Shown here piece by piece: positions 1 through 6,008 of a stretch of DNA of 7,038 nucleotides; position 1 is the first letter of the stretch; the number at the start of each line of letters is the position of its first letter. The notes beneath the pieces are model-generated. The model ran no database searches. It was not told the origin of the DNA and saw only the letters and a program-made list of their open reading frames with translations. Origin of the DNA: Bacillota bacterium (GTDB lineage: Bacteria; Bacillota; UBA4882; UBA8346); NCBI GenBank assembly GCA_023394955.1, contig JAEWZY010000011.1:1-7038 (forward strand). The letters run 5' to 3'. A program made the translations under genes and the position numbers.

Positions 1-1166
1 CCCAAAGGTTAGGGGAAGGGCCGGACCTTTATAGCAGCGGTTTTTACACTGGATATCCCGACGCTTTTCAGGAAGGGGCTCAAATTTGGTTTGATGATCT
101 TCCAGGTTTTCAAAAATGGAAAGATCAGTGGCCAGACTGGTATTGGATCGAAGGAGTAACCACATATCGAGGGCGTGTTTATGCTATTCCGTCCCAATTA
201 ATCAATTCCCGTTTGATTTATAACCGCGATCTTTTCCGGGCTGCCGGTTTAAATCCGGATCGGCCGCCCCGTTCTTATCAAGAATTAAGAGATGCCGCCC
301 GGAAGATTACCCAGTGGGGTAAAGGCCGGGTTTTCGGTTTTGCATATTGCGGCGCCGGATCTTGGCAATTGGAATGGATGCCGAGTCAGTGGGCTGAGGC
401 TAACGGAGAGCCGGCCTATTGGGATTGGAAACAGGGTCGATGGGCGATGAAGGGTTATGAAAGGGTCTTTCAATTACTACTGGATCTTGAGCAAGATCGT
501 TCCATGTTTCCCGGAACTTTAATATTATCCAATGATGCCCTACGCTCTCAGTTTGCAGAAGGCCGGATTGGGATGTTCATGGGAGAATTTTGGGATGTAG
601 GGGTTTTAAACGAGCAATTTCCGGCTAAATGCGATTGGAGCGTAGCCCCGATTCCTACTTATGACGGGAAATTTCGCGGTAAGTCCCGGGCGATGATTAT
701 CGGCGGTTTTTGGAGTATCAACGGACAGAGCCGTTACCGTATGGAGGCCTGGGATGTAGTTAAGTGGTTTAACCGTTATGAAATAAGAGCTAAAATGTAT
801 GAACAAGGCAAGATTATCGATCCCGATCCGCTGGTTGTTTCCAAGTATGTTAAGTTTAGTCCCAAAGTTCGGGGGTTCAAAAATTTCGCCCAAACCTTAG
901 ACCATGATTACCTGGCGACTTATCCTATTTTACCGGGATGGGAAGCTCCGTTAGAGAATCCATTCACTGTTTTCCGAAAAATTATGACTAAAGGAGGAAA
1001 TTTGTCCTTAGAGCTACAACAACTTGATGCGCTTTGGAATAGGAAGTTGGATGAATACTTTAGCAAACATCCCGAAGTGAATCGAGGCTGGAATATCTAT
1101 CCTAATTTCGATCGAAGCAAAGGATTACTAGGCCCGCCTTTGATGGAGCCGAAGCAAGGTGAGTGA
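1..1166 (+). CDS. ABC transporter extracellular solute-binding protein, family 1 (5' partial)
   Basis: The reading frame is open from the left edge (first full codon at 3) to the TGA at 1164-1166, giving 387 visible codons. Roughly the first 80-100 residues, including any signal peptide or lipobox, lie outside the window; this is an estimate from the usual family length. Family-1 solute-binding proteins capture sugars or oligosaccharides outside the cytoplasmic membrane and deliver them to an ABC permease. Supporting segments are the hinge-like stretch VYAIPSQLINSRLIYNRDLF followed by AAGLNPDRPPRSYQELRDAA, the segment GRIGMFMGEFWDVGVLNEQF, and WSVAPIPTYDG. The protein is rich in Trp and Tyr, as expected for carbohydrate stacking. 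An internal TTG at 213 could be mistaken for a start, but the same family homology continues upstream of it. No permease or ATPase gene follows; a response regulator begins 3 bp downstream. The ligand cannot be told from sequence. Confidence 0.88.
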   Translation, partial: QRLGEGPDLYSSGFYTGYPDAFQEGAQIWFDDLPGFQKWKDQWPDWYWIEGVTTYRGRVYAIPSQLINSRLIYNRDLFRAAGLNPDRPPRSYQELRDAARKITQWGKGRVFGFAYCGAGSWQLEWMPSQWAEANGEPAYWDWKQGRWAMKGYERVFQLLLDLEQDRSMFPGTLILSNDALRSQFAEGRIGMFMGEFWDVGVLNEQFPAKCDWSVAPIPTYDGKFRGKSRAMIIGGFWSINGQSRYRMEAWDVVKWFNRYEIRAKMYEQGKIIDPDPLVVSKYVKFSPKVRGFKNFAQTLDHDYLATYPILPGWEAPLENPFTVFRKIMTKGGNLSLELQQLDALWNRKLDEYFSKHPEVNRGWNIYPNFDRSKGLLGPPLMEPKQGE

Positions 1167-1169
1167 ATA

Positions 1170-1859
1170 ATGTCGGAACAGATGATTAGAATCCTAATCG
1201 CCGAAGATGTGCTGGCGATTCGAGAGTACTTAAACATGGTCCTGAGCCATGAGCCGGATATGGAGGTTCTAGCAACAGTAGACAATGGCGCCGTTGCCGT
1301 AGAAAGGGCGATGGCTGTTAGGCCCGATGTTGTTTTGATGGATTTGGAAATGGAAACACCCCGGGCCGGAGTGGATGCGATTCGCACCTTGTCGAATCAA
1401 GTTCCTGAGATCAGTTCGGTTGTTTTAACTCATTTTGAGGATAGTGAAACGGTATTTGCGGCCTTTGAAGCCGGAGCAGTCGATTATGTACTTAAAAACG
1501 CCTCGGCCGCGGAAATTTTAGAAGCGGTCCGGGCTGCAGCCAAGGACCAATCACCCATACGCTCACAGGTAGCGAAATTAATCCGGGCTGAATTTCAAGT
1601 AATGCGTTCCGAACGGGCTAATTTAACCGCAACGCTAAATGTAGTTTATAAATTAACGCCTACTGAGTTGAGTTTATTACGTTTATTAGCCGAGGGGAAA
1701 ACCCAGAGTGAAATTGCCCGGATCAGGCATGTAGAGCTTTCAACAATTCGAACCCATATTGGCAATATTCTTAAAAAGTTTAACGAGCCTACCGCTAGGG
1801 ACGTGGTGAGGAAACTGAGATCTTTAGATATATTCGAAATTTTTTCGCCGGAAGAATGA
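1170..1859 (+). CDS. Response regulator transcription factor, NarL/LuxR (FixJ) type
   Basis: A 229-residue two-domain regulator. Residues about 5-125 form a receiver domain with acidic pair E12/D13, phospho-acceptor D58 (VVLMDLEM), switch residue T87 (VVLTHF) and conserved K109 (DYVLKNAS). Residues about 163-215 form a LuxR-type helix-turn-helix (LTPTELSLLRLLAEGKTQSE, then STIRTHIGNILKKF). All phosphorylation residues are present, so it should be controlled by a histidine kinase, which is not in the window. The ATG at 1170 has an AAGGTGAG ribosome-binding sequence about 6 bp upstream, inside the end of the solute-binding protein gene; an ATG at 1182 (MIRILIAED) is an alternative. The 3-bp gap to the upstream gene indicates co-transcription and suggests it may regulate uptake of, or respond to, that protein's ligand (inference). 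The gene ends with tandem stops TGA TAA. DNA targets are unknown. Confidence 0.93.
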   Translation: MSEQMIRILIAEDVLAIREYLNMVLSHEPDMEVLATVDNGAVAVERAMAVRPDVVLMDLEMETPRAGVDAIRTLSNQVPEISSVVLTHFEDSETVFAAFEAGAVDYVLKNASAAEILEAVRAAAKDQSPIRSQVAKLIRAEFQVMRSERANLTATLNVVYKLTPTELSLLRLLAEGKTQSEIARIRHVELSTIRTHIGNILKKFNEPTARDVVRKLRSLDIFEIFSPEE

Positions 1860-1866
1860 TAAATAG

Positions 1867-1895
1867 TTGACAACCACCAGGGAAGCGGATATACT
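1867..1895 (+). promoter_or_regulatory. Near-consensus sigma-70/SigA promoter for the ylxM-ffh operon
   Basis: The -35 box is TTGACA (1867-1872), the spacer is exactly 17 bp, and the -10 box is TATACT (1890-1895). A start of transcription near 1902 is predicted, giving a leader of about 38 bases before the GTG of ylxM. The promoter begins 7 bp after the response regulator stop, and no terminator is seen between them, so read-through from upstream is also possible. The match is by eye; activity is inferred. Confidence 0.8.
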
Positions 1896-1928
1896 ATTGC
1901 TGTTAAGTAATAATACTTGACAGCTAAC

Positions 1929-1933
1929 GGAGG
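1929..1933 (+). promoter_or_regulatory. Ribosome-binding site setting the GTG start of ylxM
   Basis: GGAGG lies 6 bp before GTG 1940-1942. This strong Shine-Dalgarno sequence supports the non-ATG start; the first in-frame ATG is far inside the helix-turn-helix region and would delete conserved sequence. Confidence 0.8.
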
Positions 1934-1939
1934 AAAAAG

Positions 1940-2305
1940 GTGGAGCGATTAGTAAGAACCGGACTCCTCTATGATTTTTACGGAGGTTTATTAACTGAAA
2001 AGCAACAACGAGTAATGGAATTATATTTCCTGGAGAATTGGTCCTTAGCGGATATTGCCGCCAGTGAGGGAGTATCAAGGCAGGCGATCCATTACTTGTT
2101 GCAACGTAGTGAAAAGACGATCGAAGGTTTCGAAGCAAAGCTGGGATTGTTGGAACGGTTCTCAAAACAGCGAACGCTTTTAACCGGGATTCGGGACCAA
2201 CTGCAACTGGTTTTGAATAAAACCGCCCAATCCAATGATCCTCTTTATCAAAAGTTAGCCCAAATTAAAGAACAAGTTCTCCAGTTAATCGAGTCGGAAA
2301 ACTGA
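1940..2305 (+). CDS. ylxM: YlxM family DNA-binding protein, SRP-associated
   Basis: A 121-residue protein of the YlxM/UPF0122 family, small helix-turn-helix proteins resembling sigma factor region 4, encoded next to ffh in many Firmicutes and described as associated with the signal recognition particle pathway. The sequence shows LLTEKQQRVMELYFLENWSL (about residues 17-36), then ADIAASEGVSRQAIHYLL as the helix-turn-helix (about 35-56), and a charged helical C-terminal half. Length is typical (about 110-120 residues). It starts at GTG with a strong Shine-Dalgarno sequence. It is the first gene after the promoter at 1867-1895 and is separated from ffh by 19 bp. In streptococci YlxM has been reported to modulate SRP GTPase activity; whether it does so here is inference. 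Family and position agree, so the assignment is firm, but the biochemical role is only partly known. Confidence 0.93.
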   Translation: MERLVRTGLLYDFYGGLLTEKQQRVMELYFLENWSLADIAASEGVSRQAIHYLLQRSEKTIEGFEAKLGLLERFSKQRTLLTGIRDQLQLVLNKTAQSNDPLYQKLAQIKEQVLQLIESEN

Positions 2306-2324
2306 AGCTATCGGGGGTTCAATC

Positions 2325-3650
2325 ATGGTTTTCGAGAACCTTTCCAATAAATTGCAGGATACTTTTCGCAAGTTACGCGGCATGGGAAAGTTGAGCGAGA
2401 AAAACATCGAAGATTCATTACGCGAAGTTAGGCTGGCCCTTTTGGAAGCGGATGTAAATTTTAAAGTAGTCAAGGAGTTCGTCGCTGGCGTCAAGGCGCG
2501 GGCTATCGGTCAGGAAGTCATGAATAGTCTGACTCCGGGGCAGCAAGTCGTTAAAATTGTCTATGACGAATTGACCCGGTTAATGGGGGAGAAAGAGTCT
2601 CCTTTAAACATCGCTAGCCATCCTCCGACCGTGATTATGCTGGTTGGGCTCCAGGGCGCCGGTAAAACCAGTACCGCCGGTAAATTAGGAGCTTTGTTAA
2701 AAACGCAAGGGCGCCGTCCTTTATTGGTAGCGGCCGATATTTATCGTCCGGCCGCTGTCAAACAGTTACAGATCTTAGGAAAACAACAAGAAATTCCGGT
2801 ATTTCATATTGAAGGTGTTAATCCGGTAATCATCTCCGGTAAGGGCAAAGAACATGCTCTCGCTTATCAAAAAGATACTCTAATCATTGACACTGCAGGC
2901 CGGCTTCATGTAAATCCGGAAATGATGGATGAGTTAAAACAGATTAAAGCTGCGGTTAAACCGGACGAAATATTGCTGGTGGTTGATGCCATGACCGGCC
3001 AGGATGCAGTCAATGTCGCTAATTCCTTTCATGAGGCTATCGGTTTGACCGGGGTTATTTTAACCAAATTGGATAGTGATACTAGAGGAGGGGCGGCTTT
3101 ATCCATTCGCTCCGTTACCAAATGCCCGATTAAATTTGCCGGACTTGGCGAGAAGCTGGATCAGTTGGAACAGTTTCATCCCTCCCGGATGGCTTCCCGG
3201 ATCTTAGGAATGGGCGATGTCCTGACCCTAATCGAAAAAGCGGAGGCTAACTTTGACCCTAATAAAGCTAAGAATCTCTTTGATAAAGTCCGAAAGGCCG
3301 ATTTTACGCTGGATGATTTCCTGGACCAACTGCGCGAGATGAGGAAAATGGGCCCTTTGGAACAGATACTGGGGATGCTTCCCGGCCAATACACTAAACA
3401 ACTTAAGGGAATACAGGTGGACGAGAAAGAGCTGGTCAAGGTGGAAGCGATTATTCAATCCATGACTAAGCAGGAAAGGTCTAACGTCCAATTGATTAAC
3501 GGCAGCCGCCGCAGGCGAATAGCGGCCGGTTCCGGGACTTCGGTCCAAGATGTCAACCGGGTTTTGCAGCAGTTTGAACAGAGCCGTAAAATGATGAAAC
3601 AATTCGCCGAATTGGGCGGTAAAGGCAAAATGCCGAAAATGCCCTTTTAA
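2325..3650 (+). CDS. ffh: Signal recognition particle GTPase Ffh (SRP54)
   Basis: Ffh is the protein subunit of the bacterial signal recognition particle. It binds SRP RNA and signal sequences of nascent chains and delivers ribosomes to FtsY at the membrane. The 441-residue length is normal. Visible parts are: N domain, residues about 1-90 (with ALLEADVNFKVV at 38-49); G1 loop GLQGAGKTSTAG (108-119); DIYRPAAV (138-145); G3 DTAGR (189-193); G4 TKLD (247-250); G5 region GLGEKLDQLEQFHP (273-286); and a methionine-rich M domain from about 298, with finger-loop segment KMGPLEQILGMLPG (341-354) and RNA-binding helix-turn-helix SRRRRIAAGSGTS (394-406). The tail is KGKMPKMPF. The insertion-box stretch at about residues 163-183 departs from the usual family pattern, although the frame stays open and the length matches. 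The ATG at 2325 has a GGGGG ribosome-binding stretch at 2313-2317. Confidence 0.98.
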   Translation: MVFENLSNKLQDTFRKLRGMGKLSEKNIEDSLREVRLALLEADVNFKVVKEFVAGVKARAIGQEVMNSLTPGQQVVKIVYDELTRLMGEKESPLNIASHPPTVIMLVGLQGAGKTSTAGKLGALLKTQGRRPLLVAADIYRPAAVKQLQILGKQQEIPVFHIEGVNPVIISGKGKEHALAYQKDTLIIDTAGRLHVNPEMMDELKQIKAAVKPDEILLVVDAMTGQDAVNVANSFHEAIGLTGVILTKLDSDTRGGAALSIRSVTKCPIKFAGLGEKLDQLEQFHPSRMASRILGMGDVLTLIEKAEANFDPNKAKNLFDKVRKADFTLDDFLDQLREMRKMGPLEQILGMLPGQYTKQLKGIQVDEKELVKVEAIIQSMTKQERSNVQLINGSRRRRIAAGSGTSVQDVNRVLQQFEQSRKMMKQFAELGGKGKMPKMPF

Positions 3651-3659
3651 TATAGAATC

Positions 3660-3673
3660 CGGAACTCGGAACT
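3660..3673 (+). repeat. Tandem CGGAACT heptamer (two copies)
   Basis: Two perfect copies of CGGAACT sit back to back in the 43-bp gap between ffh and the S16 gene, followed by GAATGAATG. No hairpin or T tract is visible. It may be the remnant of a longer intergenic repeat; a function is not apparent. Confidence 0.6.
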
Positions 3674-3681
3674 GAATGAAT

Positions 3682-3688
3682 GGGGGTG
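3682..3688 (+). promoter_or_regulatory. Ribosome-binding site choosing the start of rpsP
   Basis: GGGGGTG lies 5 bp before ATG 3694 and therefore selects that codon over the in-frame ATG at 3676, which would add six residues not found in S16 proteins and would overlap this site. Confidence 0.75.
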
Positions 3689-3693
3689 AAAAA

Positions 3694-3936
3694 ATGGTAA
3701 AAATCCGTTTAAATCGAATGGGAGCCAAAAAACGACCGTTTTACCGTGTGGTGGTCGCCGATTCTCGCGCGCCGCGCGATGGCCGGTTTATCGAAATCAT
3801 CGGCCACTATAATCCGATCGTCGATCCGGTAGAGTTGGTGGTTGATAAAGAAAAGGCCCAGGATTGGTTAAAAAAAGGAGCTCAACCCTCCGATACCGTA
3901 AAACGGCTTTTTAAACAAGTTGGCGTAATTGCCTGA
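3694..3936 (+). CDS. rpsP: 30S ribosomal protein S16
   Basis: An 80-residue small-subunit protein that binds 16S rRNA and helps assemble the 5' body of the 30S subunit. The N-terminus MVKIRLNRMGAKKRPFYRVV, then ADSRAPRDGRFIEIIGHYNP, are the diagnostic S16 blocks, followed by the PVELVVDKEKAQDWLKKGAQ region and SDTVKRLF. Length is typical (about 80-90). I chose ATG 3694 rather than 3676 because the Shine-Dalgarno sequence and family N-terminus match there. It follows ffh by 43 bp and precedes khpA by 75 bp, as in the usual Firmicutes rpsP cluster. Confidence 0.98.
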   Translation: MVKIRLNRMGAKKRPFYRVVVADSRAPRDGRFIEIIGHYNPIVDPVELVVDKEKAQDWLKKGAQPSDTVKRLFKQVGVIA

Positions 3937-3948
3937 AGTTTTCGGTGA

Positions 3949-3991
3949 GGATGTACCAATAATAAAATTAACGATAATTATTGGGTCATCC
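3949..3991 (+). other. Stem-loop between rpsP and khpA
   Basis: Left arm GGATGTACCAATAAT (3949-3963) and right arm ATTATTGGGTCATCC (3977-3991) pair at 13 of 15 positions, with a two-base internal mismatch (3954-3955 against 3985-3986) and a 13-base loop. No T tract follows, so it does not look like a simple intrinsic terminator. It could mark an RNA processing site, a stability element, or a protein-binding site between the S16 and khpA cistrons. The khpA ribosome-binding site GAGGTG (4001-4006) is just outside the stem. Confidence 0.75.
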
Positions 3992-4011
3992 TTAATGAGC
4001 GAGGTGTATCC

Positions 4012-4245
4012 ATGAAAGAATTAGTCATACAGGTTACTAAGGCTTTAGTCGACCACCCCGACGAAGTTCGGGTTTTGCAAACGGAGCGCAATAATCATAC
4101 TTTACTTGAAATAACCGTTAATTCCGAGGATGTGGGTAAAGTAATCGGAAAACAAGGCCGGATTATCAAAGCCCTCCGTAATGTGGTCAAAGCTTGCGCT
4201 CTCCGGGATAATAAGAAAGTAACCGTTGAACTGGGTAACCAGTGA
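4012..4245 (+). CDS. khpA: KH-domain RNA-binding protein KhpA (YlqC)
   Basis: A 77-residue protein made almost entirely of a single KH domain. The RNA-contacting GxxG loop is GKQG (46-49) inside VGKVIGKQGRIIKALR, the hallmark of the KhpA/YlqC/UPF0109 family. KhpA proteins bind RNA, commonly as a partner of KhpB, and in streptococci affect cell elongation and division; the role here is inferred from family. The ATG at 4012 has GAGGTG 5 bp upstream. The position between rpsP and rimM is the usual one. The gene ends 8 bp before the chosen rimM start; the small ylqD gene often found at this point in bacilli is missing. Confidence 0.95.
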   Translation: MKELVIQVTKALVDHPDEVRVLQTERNNHTLLEITVNSEDVGKVIGKQGRIIKALRNVVKACALRDNKKVTVELGNQ

Positions 4246-4247
4246 GG
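4244..4247 (+). promoter_or_regulatory. Ribosome-binding site choosing the ATG start of rimM
   Basis: GAGG overlaps the khpA stop codon and lies 6 bp before ATG 4254. This favours 4254 over the GTG at 4242, which overlaps khpA and has no comparable site. The arrangement suggests translational coupling from khpA to rimM. Confidence 0.65.
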
Positions 4248-4253
4248 AAAGCC

Positions 4254-4769
4254 ATGGACGAGTTGGATTTAATTTCGGTCGGTGAGATCATTAAAGCCCA
4301 GGGTATTCGGGGGGAAGTTAAAGTAATTCCCCACACCGACAATCCTAATCGTTTCGGAAAAATTCGACGGGTTTTCTTTAAAGATAGCGCCGGATGGCGT
4401 GAATTAGAGGTTGAAAGCTATCGAAAATTTAATGAATTCGTGTTGTTAAAGTTTTTTAGGATCGACGATCTAACGGCTGCTTCTTCCCTGGGGCGGGGTC
4501 TGTTAATGATCCCCCGTTCGGAAAGGCCGCAACCGGCTAACGGCAGATATTACTATGATCAGATTGAAGGGTTAAAAGTTTATACAACTGAAGGGAAGTA
4601 TTTGGGAGCAATCGACCGGATCTTGGAGACCGGCGCCAATGATGTATACATTATTAAGGACGCGTCGAGAGAACTATTAATACCCGCAATAAAAAGCGTT
4701 ATTAAAGAAATTGACCTCGAGGAAACCAAAATGTATGTGGAACCCCTTCCGGGATTGTTGGAGGAGTAG
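4254..4769 (+). CDS. rimM: Ribosome maturation factor RimM
   Basis: A 171-residue 16S rRNA processing and 30S assembly factor that binds ribosomal protein S19 and helps mature the 30S head. The N-terminal RimM domain has VGEIIKAQGIRGEVKV (9-24), matching the family's GxxxxxxGxRGEVxV pattern. The linker ends in GRYYYDQIEGL (97-107), and the C-terminal PRC-barrel has GANDVYIIKD (127-136), ELLIPAI (140-146) and the closing EPLPGLLEE. Length is typical. The alternative GTG at 4242 would add four residues; ATG 4254 is preferred from its Shine-Dalgarno position. It is 8 bp after khpA and 4 bp before trmD, so coupled translation is likely. Confidence 0.96.
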   Translation: MDELDLISVGEIIKAQGIRGEVKVIPHTDNPNRFGKIRRVFFKDSAGWRELEVESYRKFNEFVLLKFFRIDDLTAASSLGRGLLMIPRSERPQPANGRYYYDQIEGLKVYTTEGKYLGAIDRILETGANDVYIIKDASRELLIPAIKSVIKEIDLEETKMYVEPLPGLLEE

Positions 4770-4773
4770 GAAA

Positions 4774-5532
4774 ATGTTGCTCCAAATCTTGACTTTGTTT
4801 CCGGAAATGTTTACCAGCCCTTTGCGGAGTAGTATTATCAAACGGGCTCAAGAACAAGGGTTAGTAGAATTTCGGATTTGGAATTTTCGAGAGTATACTA
4901 CCGATAAACACCGGACAGTTGACGATATTCCTTATGGCGGGGGCGACGGTATGGTTTTAAAACCGGAACCGATCGTCAGGTGTTTGCAAGCAGTTCAAGA
5001 AGGCGCTTCTCCGGCGAAAGTGGTATTACTAACCCCGCAGGGTGAATTGCTCAAACAACCGATTGCCAAGGAACTTGCCCAAGAAGAACATTTAATATTC
5101 ATTTGCGGCCATTATGAGGGTTTTGATGAACGGATCAGAAATTGGGCCCATCGGGAATTATCAATTGGCGATTATGTTTTGACCGGGGGCGAATTAGCGG
5201 CGATGGTAGTTAGCGACGCGATAGTAAGGTTAATCCCCGGCGCTTTGGGTTCGATTACTTCGGCGGAAGGTGATTCGTTTACCGGTAACGTTTTAGAGTA
5301 TCCTCAATACACCAGACCCTTTGAGTTCGAAGGAATGACTGTTCCTGAAATACTACTCAGCGGGCATCATGCCCGGATTGAAGAGTGGCGCAGGAAACAA
5401 TCATTATTGAGGACCGCGGTCCGGCGGCCTGATTTATTACAGAACCTGCTTCTCTCCGCTGAGGAGGAGGAGTATATAAAAGAATATCTTAACGAAAATA
5501 TCGATATAGACCGAGAGGAGGTTAAACTATGA
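4774..5532 (+). CDS. trmD: tRNA (guanine-37-N1)-methyltransferase TrmD
   Basis: TrmD transfers a methyl group from S-adenosylmethionine to N1 of G37 in tRNAs, preventing +1 frameshifting. The 252-residue protein has the SPOUT trefoil-knot signatures: YGGGDGMV (54-61), LLTPQGELL (85-93), CGHYEGFDERI (111-121), and SIGDYVLTGGELAAM (130-144). The presumed catalytic aspartate is D167 in DSF, equivalent to D169 of the E. coli enzyme. The C-terminal domain shows YTRPFEFEGMTVPEILLSGH and RRPDLL. The start at ATG 4774 fits MLLQILTLFPEMF and has GGAGGAG (4760-4766) upstream; an in-frame ATG at 4711 lies inside rimM and would add 21 residues unlike the family. It overlaps rplS by 4 bp (ATGA). Confidence 0.98.
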   Translation: MLLQILTLFPEMFTSPLRSSIIKRAQEQGLVEFRIWNFREYTTDKHRTVDDIPYGGGDGMVLKPEPIVRCLQAVQEGASPAKVVLLTPQGELLKQPIAKELAQEEHLIFICGHYEGFDERIRNWAHRELSIGDYVLTGGELAAMVVSDAIVRLIPGALGSITSAEGDSFTGNVLEYPQYTRPFEFEGMTVPEILLSGHHARIEEWRRKQSLLRTAVRRPDLLQNLLLSAEEEEYIKEYLNENIDIDREEVKL

Positions 5533-5876
5533 ATATCATTGATGCTATTGAACGCGAACAGTTGCGCGCCGATATACCCCAATTTGATCCGGGAGACTCC
5601 GTTAAGGTCCACGTTAAAGTCGTTGAAGGCGGCAAAGAGCGGATTCAGGTTTATGAAGGTGTTGTTATTAGAAAGAGCCATGGCGGTTTGAAAGAAACTT
5701 TTACCGTGCGTAAAATCTCCGGGGGAGTCGGAGTGGAAAGGACATTTCCGGTCCATTCGCCAATGCTCGCTAAAATCGAGGTTCTACGTAAAGGTAAAGT
5801 GCGCCGCGCTAAACTTTACTATCTAAGAGAGCGTTCCGGCAAATCCGCCCGAATTGAAGAACGGCGAGAGGTATAA
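5529..5876 (+). CDS. rplS: 50S ribosomal protein L19
   Basis: A 115-residue large-subunit protein located at the 30S-50S interface. Family blocks are FDPGDSVKVHVKVVEGGKER (19-38), VYEGVVIRKSHGGLKETFTV (41-60), and VGVERTFPVHSPMLAKIEV, with a basic C-terminus KVRRAKLYYLRERSGKSARI. Length is normal. Its ATG overlaps the trmD stop (ATGA), with a GAGAGGAGG ribosome-binding stretch (5513-5521) inside trmD, so translational coupling is likely. No classical terminator follows; the next 132 bp hold a palindromic element. Confidence 0.98.
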   Translation: MNIIDAIEREQLRADIPQFDPGDSVKVHVKVVEGGKERIQVYEGVVIRKSHGGLKETFTVRKISGGVGVERTFPVHSPMLAKIEVLRKGKVRRAKLYYLRERSGKSARIEERREV

Positions 5877-5991
5877 TTGGGAAGTGAGAAGTAGGAGATT
5901 GGAAGTGAAATGGGGACTGGTAATAATACTGTCAGCCCCATTACATTTCACTTGAATAATTCTCACTTCTCACGGCTCACTTCACGTCCAA
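5877..5991 (+). repeat. Imperfect palindromic intergenic element with GAAGTGAGAAGT motifs
   Basis: The gap between rplS and lepB is mostly one long imperfect inverted repeat. Outer arms: GTGAGAAGT (5884-5892) is the exact complement of ACTTCTCAC (5965-5973), and GAAGTGAG (5881-5888) is complementary to CTCACTTC (5976-5983), so several registers exist. TTGG (5877-5880) and CCAA (5988-5991) close the ends. Inner arms: AAGTGAAAT (5903-5911) pairs with ATTTCACTT (5945-5953), then GGGG (5912-5915) with CCCC (5936-5939) and CTG with CAG around a loop near 5920-5932. No T tract follows directly. This resembles a mobile or decayed palindromic repeat more than a simple terminator; in mRNA it would fold strongly. 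Confidence 0.7.
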
Positions 5992-6008
5992 ATTAAGGGG
6001 GCCGTTCC

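Noticed and set aside
213..215. TTG as the start of the solute-binding protein
   Set aside because: The family match continues upstream to the window edge in the same open frame, so this is an internal Leu codon.
1824..2165. Open frame on the minus strand overlapping the promoter and ylxM
   Set aside because: It is antisense to a recognised gene and to a near-consensus promoter, and its translation has no recognisable family features.
3228..3728. 166-codon open frame on the minus strand inside ffh
   Set aside because: It lies antisense to the highly conserved M domain of Ffh and shows no domain; it reflects codon composition.
4711..4773. N-terminal extension of trmD from an upstream ATG
   Set aside because: It overlaps the end of rimM out of frame, and the translated residues do not resemble TrmD; ATG 4774 has a good ribosome-binding site.
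5367..5756. 129-codon minus-strand open frame across trmD and rplS
   Set aside because: It is antisense to two certain genes and has no ribosome-binding or family evidence.
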